Shown: positions 15,223 through 23,282, counted from the stretch's first letter. The stretch: 32,731 bases of DNA from Solirubrobacteraceae bacterium (GCA_024711025.1 JANJTP010000064.1:1-32731), one strand, 5' to 3'. Made by a program: numbers and translations. Notes: generated from the letters alone by a model not told the origin.

Positions 15223-15916
15223 GCTCGAGGCCATCCACGCCGCCTACGGCGAGACGCCGGTGCTCGAGGGCCTCTCGCTGACCGTGGAGCCGGGGATGGT
15301 CCTTGCGATCCTGGGCCGCAACGGGATGGGCAAGACGACGACCGTGCGCGCGATCGCCGGCCTGCTCCCCGTGCGCCGCGGCGTCGTCCGGCTGCACGGC
15401 CGGGACGTGACCGGTCATTCGCCACAGCGGCGCGCCCGAGCGGGGATCGGGCTGGTCCCCGAGACGCGGCAGGTGTTCCCGTCTTGCACCGTTCGCGAGC
15501 ACCTCACGATGGCTGCGCGCCGGGGCTCCGACGGAGCGTGGACGCTCGAGCGCCTCTACGACTCGTTCCCCGTCCTGCGTACGCGTGCCCGGGCGCACGG
15601 AGGCGAGCTGAGCGGCGGCGAGCAGCAGATGCTCGCGATCGCGCGGGCGCTCAGCACCAACCCCGACCTGCTGCTGCTCGACGAGCCGACCGAGGGCCTG
15701 GCTCCGGCGATCGTCGACGACATCATCGGCATGGTGCACCGGCTGAAGTCGGAGTCCGGGAACGCGATGATCGTCGTCGAGCAGAACCTGCGCCTGGCCC
15801 TGTCGATCGCCGATCGGGTGGTGGTGATGAGCAAGGGCCGGATCGTGTTCGAGGGCACCGTGGCCCAGTTCGACGCCGAGCCCGAGATCCGCAGGCGGCA
15901 CATCGGTGTCGGCTGA
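15209..15916 (+). CDS. ABC transporter ATPase (LivF-like)
   Basis: ATG at 15209 lies inside the end of livG, with GGGGAGG eight or so bases upstream. The 235 residues include Walker A GRNGMGKTT, IGLVPETRQVFPSCTVREHL (Q-loop), the signature LSGGEQQMLAIARAL, Walker B LLLLDEPTEGLAPAIVDDI and the ending VVMSKGRIVFEGTVAQF. This is the second ATPase of the Liv-type importer and completes a full five-component set. Its last 30 or so bases are nearly repeated 90 bp downstream, at the alternative start of the next gene. Confidence 0.93.
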   Translation: MSVLELEAIHAAYGETPVLEGLSLTVEPGMVLAILGRNGMGKTTTVRAIAGLLPVRRGVVRLHGRDVTGHSPQRRARAGIGLVPETRQVFPSCTVREHLTMAARRGSDGAWTLERLYDSFPVLRTRARAHGGELSGGEQQMLAIARALSTNPDLLLLDEPTEGLAPAIVDDIIGMVHRLKSESGNAMIVVEQNLRLALSIADRVVVMSKGRIVFEGTVAQFDAEPEIRRRHIGVG

Positions 15917-16017
15917 GGTCGATCGACCGACTGCCCGCGGGGCTCGTCCCGCGGGTGCGGACGGCGGGGCGGGCGTGGACGACGGCGGCGCATCGGTGTC
16001 GGCCGAGGTCCATCGAC
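15899..16017 (+). repeat. Imperfect 30-bp direct repeat at livF/amidase junction
   Basis: The segment 15899-15928 (containing CATCGGTGTCGGCTGAGGTC) recurs at about 15989-16017 (CATCGGTGTCGGCCGAGGTC), exactly 90 bp apart. Each copy contains a GTG in the same frame, giving V-S-A-E-V-D-R and V-S-A-E-V-H-R. Between them lies a GC hairpin, CCCGCGGG (15934-15941), six bases, CCCGCGGG (15948-15955). The amidase therefore has two equivalent potential starts separated by a hairpin. Confidence 0.7.
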
Positions 16018-17390
16018 TGGGCGTCGCAGGGCTGGCCGCCGCGTTCCGCGCGCGGGAGCTGCGGCCCGTCGAGGCGGTTGAGGCGTTCTTGGAGCGCATC
16101 GCCGCGCTCGACGGCGAGGTCGGGGCCTTCATCACTGTGACCGCGGAGGAGGCGCGTCGCCAGGCCCGTGCGGCGGAGCGGGCCTTGGCACGCCCGTCGG
16201 GCCGGTCGCGGCCGCTGCTCGGCGTGCCGATCGCCGTCAAGGACCTCGTCGAGACACGGGGCGTGCGGACGACCGCCGCCAGCGCCGTCCTGGCCGATCA
16301 CGTGCCCGAGCGCGACGCGACCGTCTGGCGGCGGCTGCGCCGTGCCGGGGCGGTGCTGATCGGCAAGGCGAACACCCACGAGTTCGCGTACGGGGGGACC
16401 AGCGAGCCGACCCGCAACCCCTGGAGCCTCGAGCACATGGTCGGCGGCTCGTCGGGCGGCAGTGCCGCGGCGCTGGCGGCGGGGATGTGCGCCGCCGCGA
16501 TCGGCTCCGACTCCGCCGGGTCGATCCGGATCCCCGCCGGCTTCTGCGGCGTGTACGGCCTCAAGCCGAGCTGGGGCGTCGTCTCGCGGACCGGCGTGAT
16601 CCCCCTCGCGCCGAGCTTCGACACGGTGGGGCCGCTCGCCCGGTCGCCGGTCGATCTCGGGCTGCTGCTCGATGCGATGGCAGGCTACGACCGGGCAGAC
16701 GAAGGCAGCGCCCGCCGGCGCTGGCGGGGCAGCGCCGTTCCGGCGGCCGGCGCAGAGCTCCCGGGGCTGCGCGTCGGGCTGCTGAGCGACGTCGAGCCGA
16801 TGTCGGCCGGCGTACGCGCTGCGCTGCACTCGGCGGCGGCGGCGCTCGAGGCCGCCGGTGCGATCGTCGTCGAGACGTCGATCGGCGACCTCGATCGGGC
16901 GACCGAGCTGTGCTTCGAGATCATGGCGGTGGAGGCTGCCGACTTCCACGAGCGCTGGCTCGGTGAGCGTCCCGACGACTACTCCCCGTACGTGCGCGAG
17001 CGTATCGGCGCCGGACTGGAGATATCAGGCGTCGCATATCGCCGCGCGCTGGCGGCGGCCCGAGCCGTCGCCGCGCGCTGCGACGAGGTCCTGAGCCGTC
17101 ACGACGTGCTGCTCGGCCCCGGCATGCCGTGCCCGGCCCCGGTCGCCTACGTCGAGACGATGCAGATCGGCGGCCGCACGTATGGCAGGGACTACCTCAT
17201 CTGCCGCAACACCGCGTTCGCCAATGTCGCGGGCATCCCCGCGCTTGCGGTTCCCGGTGGGCTCGAGGACGGGCTGCCCGTCGGTGTGCAGGTCTTCGGG
17301 CCGATGCTGGGGGACCCGCTCGTGCTGCGGGTCGGGGAGGTGCTCCATCGGCGCCTCGGCTGGTGCGGCGCGCCTGCGGATCTCGGCTGA
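15906..17390 (+). CDS. Amidase-signature hydrolase (operon B)
   Basis: GTG at 15906 overlaps livF by 11 bp; an equivalent GTG at 15996 would remove a low-complexity 30-residue extension and fits the usual family N-terminus (HRLGVAGLAAAFRARELRPVE). Counting from 15906 (494 residues), the triad is Lys112 (GVPIAVKDLVE), cis-Ser 182/183 (VGGSSGGSAAALAAG) and nucleophile Ser206 (GSDSAGSIRIPA). It hydrolyses an amide bond to an acid in the cytoplasm. It is only distantly similar to the operon A amidase (SDGGGS there, SDSAGS here), so the two may handle different amides or successive steps. Its place at the end of the importer operon suggests it acts on the imported ligand. Confidence 0.9.
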   Translation: MSAEVDRPTARGARPAGADGGAGVDDGGASVSAEVHRLGVAGLAAAFRARELRPVEAVEAFLERIAALDGEVGAFITVTAEEARRQARAAERALARPSGRSRPLLGVPIAVKDLVETRGVRTTAASAVLADHVPERDATVWRRLRRAGAVLIGKANTHEFAYGGTSEPTRNPWSLEHMVGGSSGGSAAALAAGMCAAAIGSDSAGSIRIPAGFCGVYGLKPSWGVVSRTGVIPLAPSFDTVGPLARSPVDLGLLLDAMAGYDRADEGSARRRWRGSAVPAAGAELPGLRVGLLSDVEPMSAGVRAALHSAAAALEAAGAIVVETSIGDLDRATELCFEIMAVEAADFHERWLGERPDDYSPYVRERIGAGLEISGVAYRRALAAARAVAARCDEVLSRHDVLLGPGMPCPAPVAYVETMQIGGRTYGRDYLICRNTAFANVAGIPALAVPGGLEDGLPVGVQVFGPMLGDPLVLRVGEVLHRRLGWCGAPADLG

Positions 17391-17511
17391 GCGCATCGGC
17401 TCGAGCGCCTTCGGCTCCGTGTGGGAGGGCTGCCGCGGGCCATCTCGAGGGCGTGTCAAGGGAGCGCGGGTCGTTCGAGCCGGTTGGAGCCGGGCAGATG
17501 CCCGAACTCAG

Positions 17512-17562
17512 AAAAAAAAGCGATATCGGTGTCTTGACAGTGCCGCGAACAACCACCATCAT
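17512..17562 (+). promoter_or_regulatory. Promoter C with shared regulon motif
   Basis: Eight A residues (17512-17519), GCGATATC (17520-17527), TTGACA (17534-17539), 17 bp, CATCAT (17557-17562). CGATATCG is a perfect palindrome. Predicted start near 17569. The core-to--35 distance equals that of promoter A. Confidence 0.75.
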
Positions 17563-17572
17563 TGGGCTCGCC

Positions 17573-19219
17573 ATGGTGGAGAGCCGATCTCAGGCGCCTG
17601 AGCGCGACCCCGTGCCCCCGTCCGCCGCAGACCTCGAGCCGCCCCACCCGTGCGCGTCGACCTACCGCCGGGAGGGCTGGTGGCCGGGAGAGCGTCACGA
17701 GCGCCGCTTCGCCCGGCTCGTCGCCGAGGACCCGGGTCGCCTCGCCGTCGCCGACAGTCGCGGGCGCGAGCTGACGCGGCACGAGCTGTGGAGCCGGGCG
17801 AGCTCGCTCGCCGCGCGGCTCGCCGAGCACGGGATCGGGGCCGGTGACGCCGTCGTCGTCATGCTGCCGAACGTCGTCGAGTGGCAGGTCGCGTTCCTGG
17901 CCCTGCTCATGCGCGGGGCGGTCGGCGCGCCCGCACCGATGACGACGGACACCGCGGCGCTGCGCCACACGCTCGACCTGATCGGCGCGCGCGCGATCCT
18001 CGTCGTCGAACGGCACGGCCTGCGGGCGACGGGCGAGGAGGCGCTCGCCGTGGCGCGCGAGGTCGAGTCACGTCCGCTCGTGGCGCGGCTCGGCTCCGAG
18101 GGCGAGTGGACCTGGTCGCGTCGGCCACGGAATGCCCCGCAGACGCCGCGGCACCCGGAGTGGCTCGACCAGATCATGTTCACGTCGAGCACGACGGGTC
18201 TCCCCAAGGCCGTCCAACACTCGGCCGACACGCTCGCCGCGCTGAACATGTGCTTCGCCGAGCGCCACGGCGTCGGCCCCGCCGCGCCGATCTTCATGCC
18301 CTCGCCGCTCGGGCACAGCGTCGGCACGATCCACGGGGGGCGGCTCGCGCTCTACACGGGGGCGCCGCTCGTGATCCAGGAGCGCTGGGACCCCGAGCAG
18401 GCGCTGCAGCTCTCCGAGCGCTACGGCTGCGCCTTCACGGCCGCGGCGACGCCGTTCCTCAAGGACCTCGTCGACCTGCCGGCGCCCGCGGACGGGGTGA
18501 AGCTGTCGTCTCTGCGCACCTTCCTGTGCGGCGGCGCGCCGGTTCCGCCGGCGCTGATGGACCGCGCCGAGCGCGAGCTGCCGGGGACGTTCGTCACGGT
18601 CCTCTGGGGAATGACCGAGGGCGGCGTGACCACCTGCCCACCGGGCGCGCCTCGCGAGAAGCGCGAGACGAGCGCCGGGACGCCGCTGCCCGGCCTCGAG
18701 CTGCGGATCCTCGAGCTCGGCTCGGACGAGCGGGTCGCAAGCGGCGCCGGCGAGCTCGCGATGCGCGGCCCCGGGGTGTTCCTCGGCTACGCCGGCCAGC
18801 CGGAGCTGTACGAGTCGCTGCTGACCGGCGAGCGGTTCTTCCGTACCGGCGACCTCGCCGAGATCGACGCCGACGGCTATCTGCACATCACCGGGCGCCT
18901 CAAGGACCTGATCATCCGCGGCGGCGTCAACCTCTCGCCGATCCCGCTCGAGAACTGTCTCGCCGCGCATCCGGCGATCGCTGAGGTGGCGGTCATCGGA
19001 ATGCCCGACGAGCGCCTCGGCGAGCGCATCTGCGCCGTCGTCGTACCGAGCGGACCGCAGCCGCCCGACCTCGACTCGCTGCTCGCCTGGGCGTCGAAGC
19101 AGGGGCTCAGCCGGCGCCTGTGGCCCGAGCAGCTGCGGATCGTCGCCGACATGCCGCGGACCGCCGCCGGCAAGATCCGCAAGCCCGACCTGCGCGAGCG
19201 CCTGGTGGTGGGCGAATGA
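17573..19219 (+). CDS. AMP-forming acyl-CoA ligase/synthetase
   Basis: ATG at 17573 is only a few bases after the predicted transcription start; the in-frame GTG at 17612 would give a more usual leader, and either is possible. From 17573 the protein has 548 residues and all adenylate-forming motifs: the P-loop FTSSTTGLPKAVQ (204-212 core), WGMTEGG (345-351), RTGDLAEIDADGYLHITGRLKDLIIRGG (424-451) and the catalytic Lys535 in TAAGKIRK. The P-loop reads TSSTTG where TSGTTG is usual. It activates a carboxylic acid with ATP and forms the CoA thioester. In context the acid is probably the product of the amidases. First gene of operon C. Confidence 0.92.
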   Translation: MVESRSQAPERDPVPPSAADLEPPHPCASTYRREGWWPGERHERRFARLVAEDPGRLAVADSRGRELTRHELWSRASSLAARLAEHGIGAGDAVVVMLPNVVEWQVAFLALLMRGAVGAPAPMTTDTAALRHTLDLIGARAILVVERHGLRATGEEALAVAREVESRPLVARLGSEGEWTWSRRPRNAPQTPRHPEWLDQIMFTSSTTGLPKAVQHSADTLAALNMCFAERHGVGPAAPIFMPSPLGHSVGTIHGGRLALYTGAPLVIQERWDPEQALQLSERYGCAFTAAATPFLKDLVDLPAPADGVKLSSLRTFLCGGAPVPPALMDRAERELPGTFVTVLWGMTEGGVTTCPPGAPREKRETSAGTPLPGLELRILELGSDERVASGAGELAMRGPGVFLGYAGQPELYESLLTGERFFRTGDLAEIDADGYLHITGRLKDLIIRGGVNLSPIPLENCLAAHPAIAEVAVIGMPDERLGERICAVVVPSGPQPPDLDSLLAWASKQGLSRRLWPEQLRIVADMPRTAAGKIRKPDLRERLVVGE

Positions 19220-20037
19220 GCCGCCCCGCCAAGATCGCGAGCGGCGTCGCCCGGATCGGCGACATCGCCGTCGCCTACTCGACCGCCGGCGAGGGGCGCC
19301 CCGTCGTCTTCGTCCACGGCCTGGCGGAGTCGCGCGCGAGCTGGGCCGCCCAGCAGATCGCACTCGGCGGGGCGCAGACGCTCGCTTACGACCTGCGCGG
19401 CCACGGCGAGACGACGACCGGCGACGCGGATGGATCGCTGGCACAGCTCGGCGGCGACCTCGTCCGGCTGCTCGAGGCGCTCACCGGCCCCGCGACCTGC
19501 GTCGGCTTCTCGCTGGGCGGCACCGTCGTCCTATGGGCGGCGGCCCACGCCCCGGAGCTCGTGGAGCGCGCGATCGTCCTTGGCACCTCGTCGGTCGTCG
19601 GCCGCTCGGCGGCCGCCTTCTACGAGGAGCGGATCGCGCTGGCGCGCTCCGGTGACCGGGCGGCGTTCGCGGCCGCGCTGCGCGCCGACACGCGGGCGGC
19701 GCTGGCGCGCGACGACGTGGACGTCGACGCGCTGACCATCGCGCGCCTGGCCGCCGTGGGCGACGGCGAGGGCTACGTGAACGCCGCGCGCGCGATGGCG
19801 CGGATGCGCGAGGAGCCGCTCACGCCGCTGCTCGCCGCGATTCGCTGCCACGTCGACGTCGTCGGCGGCGAGCGCGACGCCTTCTGCCCGCGCAAGGCGG
19901 CCGACATCGTCGTCGAGGCGCTGCCGGACGCCGCCTACCACGAGCTGCCCGGCCTCGGGCACCTGATGAACGTCGAGGACCCGGACGCCGTGACGGCGCT
20001 CCTCGCCTCGCTTATCGACAAGGAGAAGAGCGCATGA
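19216..20037 (+). CDS. Alpha/beta hydrolase
   Basis: The ATG overlaps the ligase stop (ATGA). The 273-residue protein has the oxyanion HGLAESRASW, the nucleophile elbow VGFSLGG (Ser), an acid in VVGGERDAFCP (Asp) and the catalytic His in LPGLGHLMNVEDP. This is a complete Ser-Asp-His triad. The sequence resembles 3-oxoadipate enol-lactonase and other carbon-carbon or ester hydrolases, but those cannot be told apart by eye. It is placed between a CoA ligase and a flavin/F420 oxidoreductase, so lactone or thioester hydrolysis within the pathway is plausible. Soluble, with no signal peptide. Confidence 0.9.
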   Translation: MSRPAKIASGVARIGDIAVAYSTAGEGRPVVFVHGLAESRASWAAQQIALGGAQTLAYDLRGHGETTTGDADGSLAQLGGDLVRLLEALTGPATCVGFSLGGTVVLWAAAHAPELVERAIVLGTSSVVGRSAAAFYEERIALARSGDRAAFAAALRADTRAALARDDVDVDALTIARLAAVGDGEGYVNAARAMARMREEPLTPLLAAIRCHVDVVGGERDAFCPRKAADIVVEALPDAAYHELPGLGHLMNVEDPDAVTALLASLIDKEKSA

Positions 20038-21041
20038 ACCGATGGGGTCTCTCGATGGGCGTCAGTCCGCGCGAGCCGCTGAAGAACGTCGCCGAGATCG
20101 CCAAGGCCGCCGACCGCAGCGGCTTCGAGGCGCTCTGGTACATCGACTTCCAGCTCGGGATGAAGGACGTCTACGCCGCGATGAACATCGCCGCGCTGAG
20201 CTCGGAGAACCTGCACATCGGGCCCGCCGTGACGAACCTGATGACGCGGCACCCGACGGTCACCGCGAACGCGATGACCGCGCTCGACGAGCTGTGCGAC
20301 GGCAAGGCGATGCTCGGCCTCGGCGCCGGCTGGTCCGCCGTCCTGGGCGCCGGCGGCAAGCCCAGCAAGCTGGGCGAGATCCGCCGGGGGATCGACGAGC
20401 TGCGCACGCTCTTCACCGGCGAGGAGGTCGAGCTCTACGGCAACACGATCAAGCTTGCCCCGGCGCGGCGCCAGATCCCGATCTACCTCGCCGTCTCGCA
20501 GCCGGGGATGCTGCGCCTCTGCGGCGAGAAGGCCGACGGCGCGATCCTGATGGGCGCCGCCAACAGAGAGTTCTGCGAGTGGCAGCTCCAGTACATCTAC
20601 GAGGGCCTCGAGCGCGGCGGCCGCGATCGCAAGGACCTCACGATCGATCTCGTCGTGACGATGAGCGTCGACGACGACGAGGAGAAGGCGCTCGGCGACG
20701 TCCGCGCCTGGGCGACCAGCCAGGCGGCGACGTTCGACGACTGGAAGGTCGTGCCGCCCGCCTGGGAGCGCTACCGCCCCGAGTTCAAGGCGGCCGCGGA
20801 GGGCTACCACCTCGTCGAGCACCTCTCGCTGCACGCCGGGCACAAGCAGGTCGTCAGCGACGACTTCGTCCGCTCGGTGACGATCACCGGCGACGAGGCG
20901 ACGTGCATCGAGCGCCTGCGTGAGCTGGCGAACCTCGACATCGACCGGATCACGTTCGCGCTGCTGTCCGGCGGGCGGATGCGCCGCCTCGAGCAGATCG
21001 CCGAGCGGATCATCCCCGCGCTCCAGGGAAGCGAGGCCTGA
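20034..21041 (+). CDS. LLM-class (luciferase-like) flavin/F420 oxidoreductase
   Basis: ATG overlaps the hydrolase stop and has AAGGAGAAG just upstream. The 335 residues follow the luciferase-like TIM-barrel pattern of F420-dependent methylene-H4MPT-reductase-like enzymes: MGVSPREPLKNVAEIAKAADRSGFEALWYID, NLHIGPAVTNLMTRHPTVTANAMTALDELCDGKAMLGLGAGWS, RQIPIYLAVSQPGMLRLCGEKADGAIL. These enzymes use FMN or F420 for hydride transfer or monooxygenation. Cofactor and reaction cannot be decided here, and no paired flavin reductase gene is in the operon, which leans towards F420. It may replace the missing acyl-CoA dehydrogenase or hydroxylate the substrate; that is inference. Confidence 0.9.
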   Translation: MNRWGLSMGVSPREPLKNVAEIAKAADRSGFEALWYIDFQLGMKDVYAAMNIAALSSENLHIGPAVTNLMTRHPTVTANAMTALDELCDGKAMLGLGAGWSAVLGAGGKPSKLGEIRRGIDELRTLFTGEEVELYGNTIKLAPARRQIPIYLAVSQPGMLRLCGEKADGAILMGAANREFCEWQLQYIYEGLERGGRDRKDLTIDLVVTMSVDDDEEKALGDVRAWATSQAATFDDWKVVPPAWERYRPEFKAAAEGYHLVEHLSLHAGHKQVVSDDFVRSVTITGDEATCIERLRELANLDIDRITFALLSGGRMRRLEQIAERIIPALQGSEA

Positions 21042-21042
21042 C

Positions 21043-21816
21043 ATGGCAACCGGCAACGATGCGGAGCGGCCGGTCGCGCTCGTCACGGCAGCCGCCGGCG
21101 CGGGGATCGGCTCGGCGATCGCGCGCCGGCTCGCGGCCGACGGGATGGACGTCGTCATCACCGACATCCACGAGGTGCGGGCGGCAAAGCTCGCCGCGGA
21201 GCTCGAGCAGGAGCACGGTCGGCCGTTCACGTCGCTCGTCGTCGACGTCGTCGACTTCGACGCAGTGGGCGCGGCGGTCGAGCGCGTCGTCGCCGAGCGC
21301 GGCTCGCTCGACGTGCTCGTCAACAACGCCGGCTGGAGCAAGATCGAGCCGGTCGCCGAGATGTCGCCGGAGACGTGGCGGCGCTGCCTGGACGTGGACC
21401 TGACGGGCACCTTCAACTGCATGCGCCACGCGCTGCCGCCGATGATCGAGCGCCGACGGGGCAGCATCGTCAACATCTCGTCGATCGCCGGCTGGGAGCC
21501 GACCGACGAGCACGGCGCCGCCTACTCGGCCGCCAAGGCCGGGGTGATGGCGCTGACGCGCGTCGCCGCCGCCGAGGTCGGGCGGCACGGCGTACGCGTC
21601 AATGCGGTCGCGCCGGGGCTGATCTACAACGACTTCCTGCGCAAGATCTACCCCGACGAGTTCTTCTCCGGCTACGCCGAGAGCCGCTCGAAGGTCGGGC
21701 GGATCGGCCAGCCGCAGGACGTCGCGGCGCTCGTATCGTTCCTCGTAGGCGAGGAGGCCGGCTACATCACGGGCGAGGTGTACGGGATCAGCGGGGGCGT
21801 CTTCCCCCACAGCTGA
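21043..21816 (+). CDS. Short-chain dehydrogenase/reductase
   Basis: ATG at 21043 is one base after the previous stop. The 257 residues form a classical SDR: cofactor loop VTAAAGAGIGSAIARRLA (TGxxxGxG with Ala in place of the first Gly), VVITDIHE at the end of strand 2 (Asp, suggesting NAD rather than NADP), NNAG, the Ser in NISSIAG, the YSAAK motif with catalytic Tyr and Lys, and a FabG-like ending GYITGEVYGISGG. It probably oxidises a hydroxyacyl-CoA or alcohol made earlier in the pathway. Last gene of operon C. Confidence 0.93.
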   Translation: MATGNDAERPVALVTAAAGAGIGSAIARRLAADGMDVVITDIHEVRAAKLAAELEQEHGRPFTSLVVDVVDFDAVGAAVERVVAERGSLDVLVNNAGWSKIEPVAEMSPETWRRCLDVDLTGTFNCMRHALPPMIERRRGSIVNISSIAGWEPTDEHGAAYSAAKAGVMALTRVAAAEVGRHGVRVNAVAPGLIYNDFLRKIYPDEFFSGYAESRSKVGRIGQPQDVAALVSFLVGEEAGYITGEVYGISGGVFPHS

Positions 21817-21891
21817 GCGCGGCGTGCGGGCGGGCGCGGCGTTGCTCGCGCTCGCTCGCCGCCGTCGGCCCACCCCACGGCTAGGTACCGA

Positions 21892-21920
21892 TGGAAAAGC
21901 CGCTGCGCCGCGGCTAGGAT
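21892..21920 (+). promoter_or_regulatory. Candidate dodecin promoter
   Basis: TGGAAA (21892-21897), 17 bp, TAGGAT (21915-21920), with start near 21927. The -10 is good and the -35 weak. Confidence 0.4.
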
Positions 21921-21965
21921 CGGCGAGGTCTCAGACCCTCAGACCCGTCCGGAAGGAGTCGTGTG

Positions 21966-22166
21966 ATGAGCGTCGCCAAGGTGATCGAGATCACCGCCTC
22001 GTCGTCGGAGAGCTTCGAGGACGCGATCAACGTCGGGATCGCGAAGGCGGGTGAGACCGTGCGGGGCATCCGTGGCGCGTGGGTCAAGGAGCAGATGGTC
22101 CGGGTCGAGGGCGGCTCGGTCGTCGAGTACCGAGTTGACCTGAAGATCAGCTTCGTCCTCGAGTAG
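21966..22166 (+). CDS. Dodecin-family flavin-binding protein
   Basis: ATG at 21966 is seven bases after AAGGAG; a GTG three bases earlier is too close to it. The 66-residue protein is a full dodecin: VAKVIEITASSSESFEDAINVGIAKAGETVRGIRGAWVKEQ, followed by EYRVDLKISFVLE. The Trp in RGAWVKEQ is the residue that stacks on flavin in the family. Dodecins assemble as hollow dodecamers that bind FMN, riboflavin or CoA and act as flavin stores and photoprotectants. It heads a short stress-like group, and the neighbouring flavin-type oxidoreductase may be coincidence. Confidence 0.95.
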   Translation: MSVAKVIEITASSSESFEDAINVGIAKAGETVRGIRGAWVKEQMVRVEGGSVVEYRVDLKISFVLE

Positions 22167-22187
22167 AGCCTGCGACCGGATGCTCGG

Positions 22188-22619
22188 ATGACCGCGCAAG
22201 GGCATCTCGACATCCTCGACCGCAGCGTCGAGAAGGCCTACGTCTGGGTCAACGACCTCGCCGCCGAGCTCGGTACGACCGATCGGCACGAGGCATATCG
22301 CGTTCTCCGCGCATTCCTGCACGCGCTGCGCGACCGCCTGCCGGTGACCGAGGCCGCGCAGCTCTCGGCGCAGCTCCCGCTGCTGATCCGCGGGATCTTC
22401 TTCGAGGGCTGGCAGCCGAGCCGCACGCCGCTCCACTACCGCGATCCACGGGAGCTGCTCGAGCGAGTGGCCGGGGAGGGTCGGCTGCACGGCGACACCG
22501 AGGCGTCCTTCGCCGTCGCGGCGGCCGCTCGCGTGCTGGCGCGCCACGTCACGAAGGGCGAGATCGATGATGTCCTGCGCACGCTGCCGGACGAGCTTCG
22601 GACGCTCGTCGGCGGCTGA
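22188..22619 (+). CDS. DUF2267 family protein
   Basis: ATG at 22188, 143 residues. The pattern DRHEAYRVLRAFLHALRDRLPVTEAAQLSAQLPLLIRGIFFEGWQPSRTP is the hallmark of DUF2267, a small helical protein of unknown function. The second half (TEASFAVAAAARVLARHVTKGEIDDVLRTLPDELRTLV) looks like a repeat of the same helical unit. Family members often lie beside dodecin, Hsp20 or other general-stress genes, as here. It follows dodecin by 21 bp and is likely co-transcribed. No catalytic residues are known. Confidence 0.9.
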   Translation: MTAQGHLDILDRSVEKAYVWVNDLAAELGTTDRHEAYRVLRAFLHALRDRLPVTEAAQLSAQLPLLIRGIFFEGWQPSRTPLHYRDPRELLERVAGEGRLHGDTEASFAVAAAARVLARHVTKGEIDDVLRTLPDELRTLVGG

Positions 22620-22705
22620 GGCCGGGCGCCGGCACCTGGCCCGTCGGGGATCGGCGTCGCGGGGCACGCGCGCTCCGCCTCGAGCCCGGTCTCGAGCCAC
22701 AGCCT

Positions 22706-22734
22706 CACGGACGACCGGAAGTCCCACGGACGAC
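22706..22734 (+). promoter_or_regulatory. Direct repeats upstream of hsp20
   Basis: CACGGACGAC occurs at 22706-22715 and 22725-22734, 19 bp apart (about two helical turns). A little upstream, CTCGAG-6-CTCGAG (22679-22696) forms a dyad. Neither matches the HspR HAIR element or CIRCE. They are possible sites for an unidentified regulator. Confidence 0.3.
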
Positions 22735-22761
22735 GGACCCACAGCCGATAGGAGGAACGTG

Positions 22762-23214
22762 ATGCCCGCAAGCCTGACCCGGTGGCGCCCGACGCTCGAG
22801 CTCGACGAGCTGCGCACTCGGATGGACCGGATGCTCGAGGACCTCATGGGGGAGGCCCGCGAGGTCCGCGCCCAGTCGTCCTGGTCGCCCGCGATCGATG
22901 TCCATCGCGAGGCGGACAAGCTGGTCGTGTGCGCGGACGTGCCCGGCCTCAAGCCGGACGAGATCAAGGTCGAGGTCGAGGACGACGTGCTGACGCTCTC
23001 CGGCCAGCACGAGGAGAGCGAGGAGGAGAAGGGCCGGGACTTCGTGCGGCGCGAGCGCCGCTACGGCAGCTTCCGCCGCACGATCGCGCTCCCGCGCGAC
23101 GTCGATCCCGATGCGGTCAAGGCGATCACGCACGAGGGTGTGCTCGAGGTGATCGTGCCGATCCCGCCCACGGAGTCGGCGACCCACCGGGTCATCACGC
23201 CGAAGGCGGCGTGA
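22762..23214 (+). CDS. Hsp20/alpha-crystallin small heat-shock protein
   Basis: ATG at 22762 follows TAGGAGGAACGTG. The 150-residue protein has a short N-arm (WRPTLELDELRTRMDRMLEDLM), an alpha-crystallin domain from about 41 to 136 (SPAIDVHREADKLVVCADVPGLKPDEIKVEVEDDVLTLSG, then RYGSFRRTIALP and HEGVLEVIVPIP) and a C-terminal tail with VITPK. It is an ATP-independent holdase that binds unfolding proteins in the cytoplasm. It lies between DUF2267 and a trehalose synthase, another protectant gene. Confidence 0.96.
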   Translation: MPASLTRWRPTLELDELRTRMDRMLEDLMGEAREVRAQSSWSPAIDVHREADKLVVCADVPGLKPDEIKVEVEDDVLTLSGQHEESEEEKGRDFVRRERRYGSFRRTIALPRDVDPDAVKAITHEGVLEVIVPIPPTESATHRVITPKAA

Positions 23215-23282
23215 TCGGTCGAATTGCCGGGGTGCCGCCGCAGCGCGACGGTGCCTCGGCGGTCGACTGCGAGCGCTAGGCC

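Noticed and set aside
20034-21041. Rut-type pyrimidine degradation (LLM enzyme plus hydrolase plus amidase)
   Set aside because: RutB-, RutC-, RutE- and RutF-like genes are absent and the amidases are of the amidase-signature family, not the isochorismatase type.
19935-21476. 513-codon minus-strand frame opposite the LLM and SDR genes
   Set aside because: It covers two well-conserved genes and has the composition of antisense GC-rich DNA.
22679-22696. HAIR (HspR) element upstream of hsp20
   Set aside because: The dyad CTCGAG-6-CTCGAG lacks the CTTGAGT-N7-ACTCAAG sequence and spacing.
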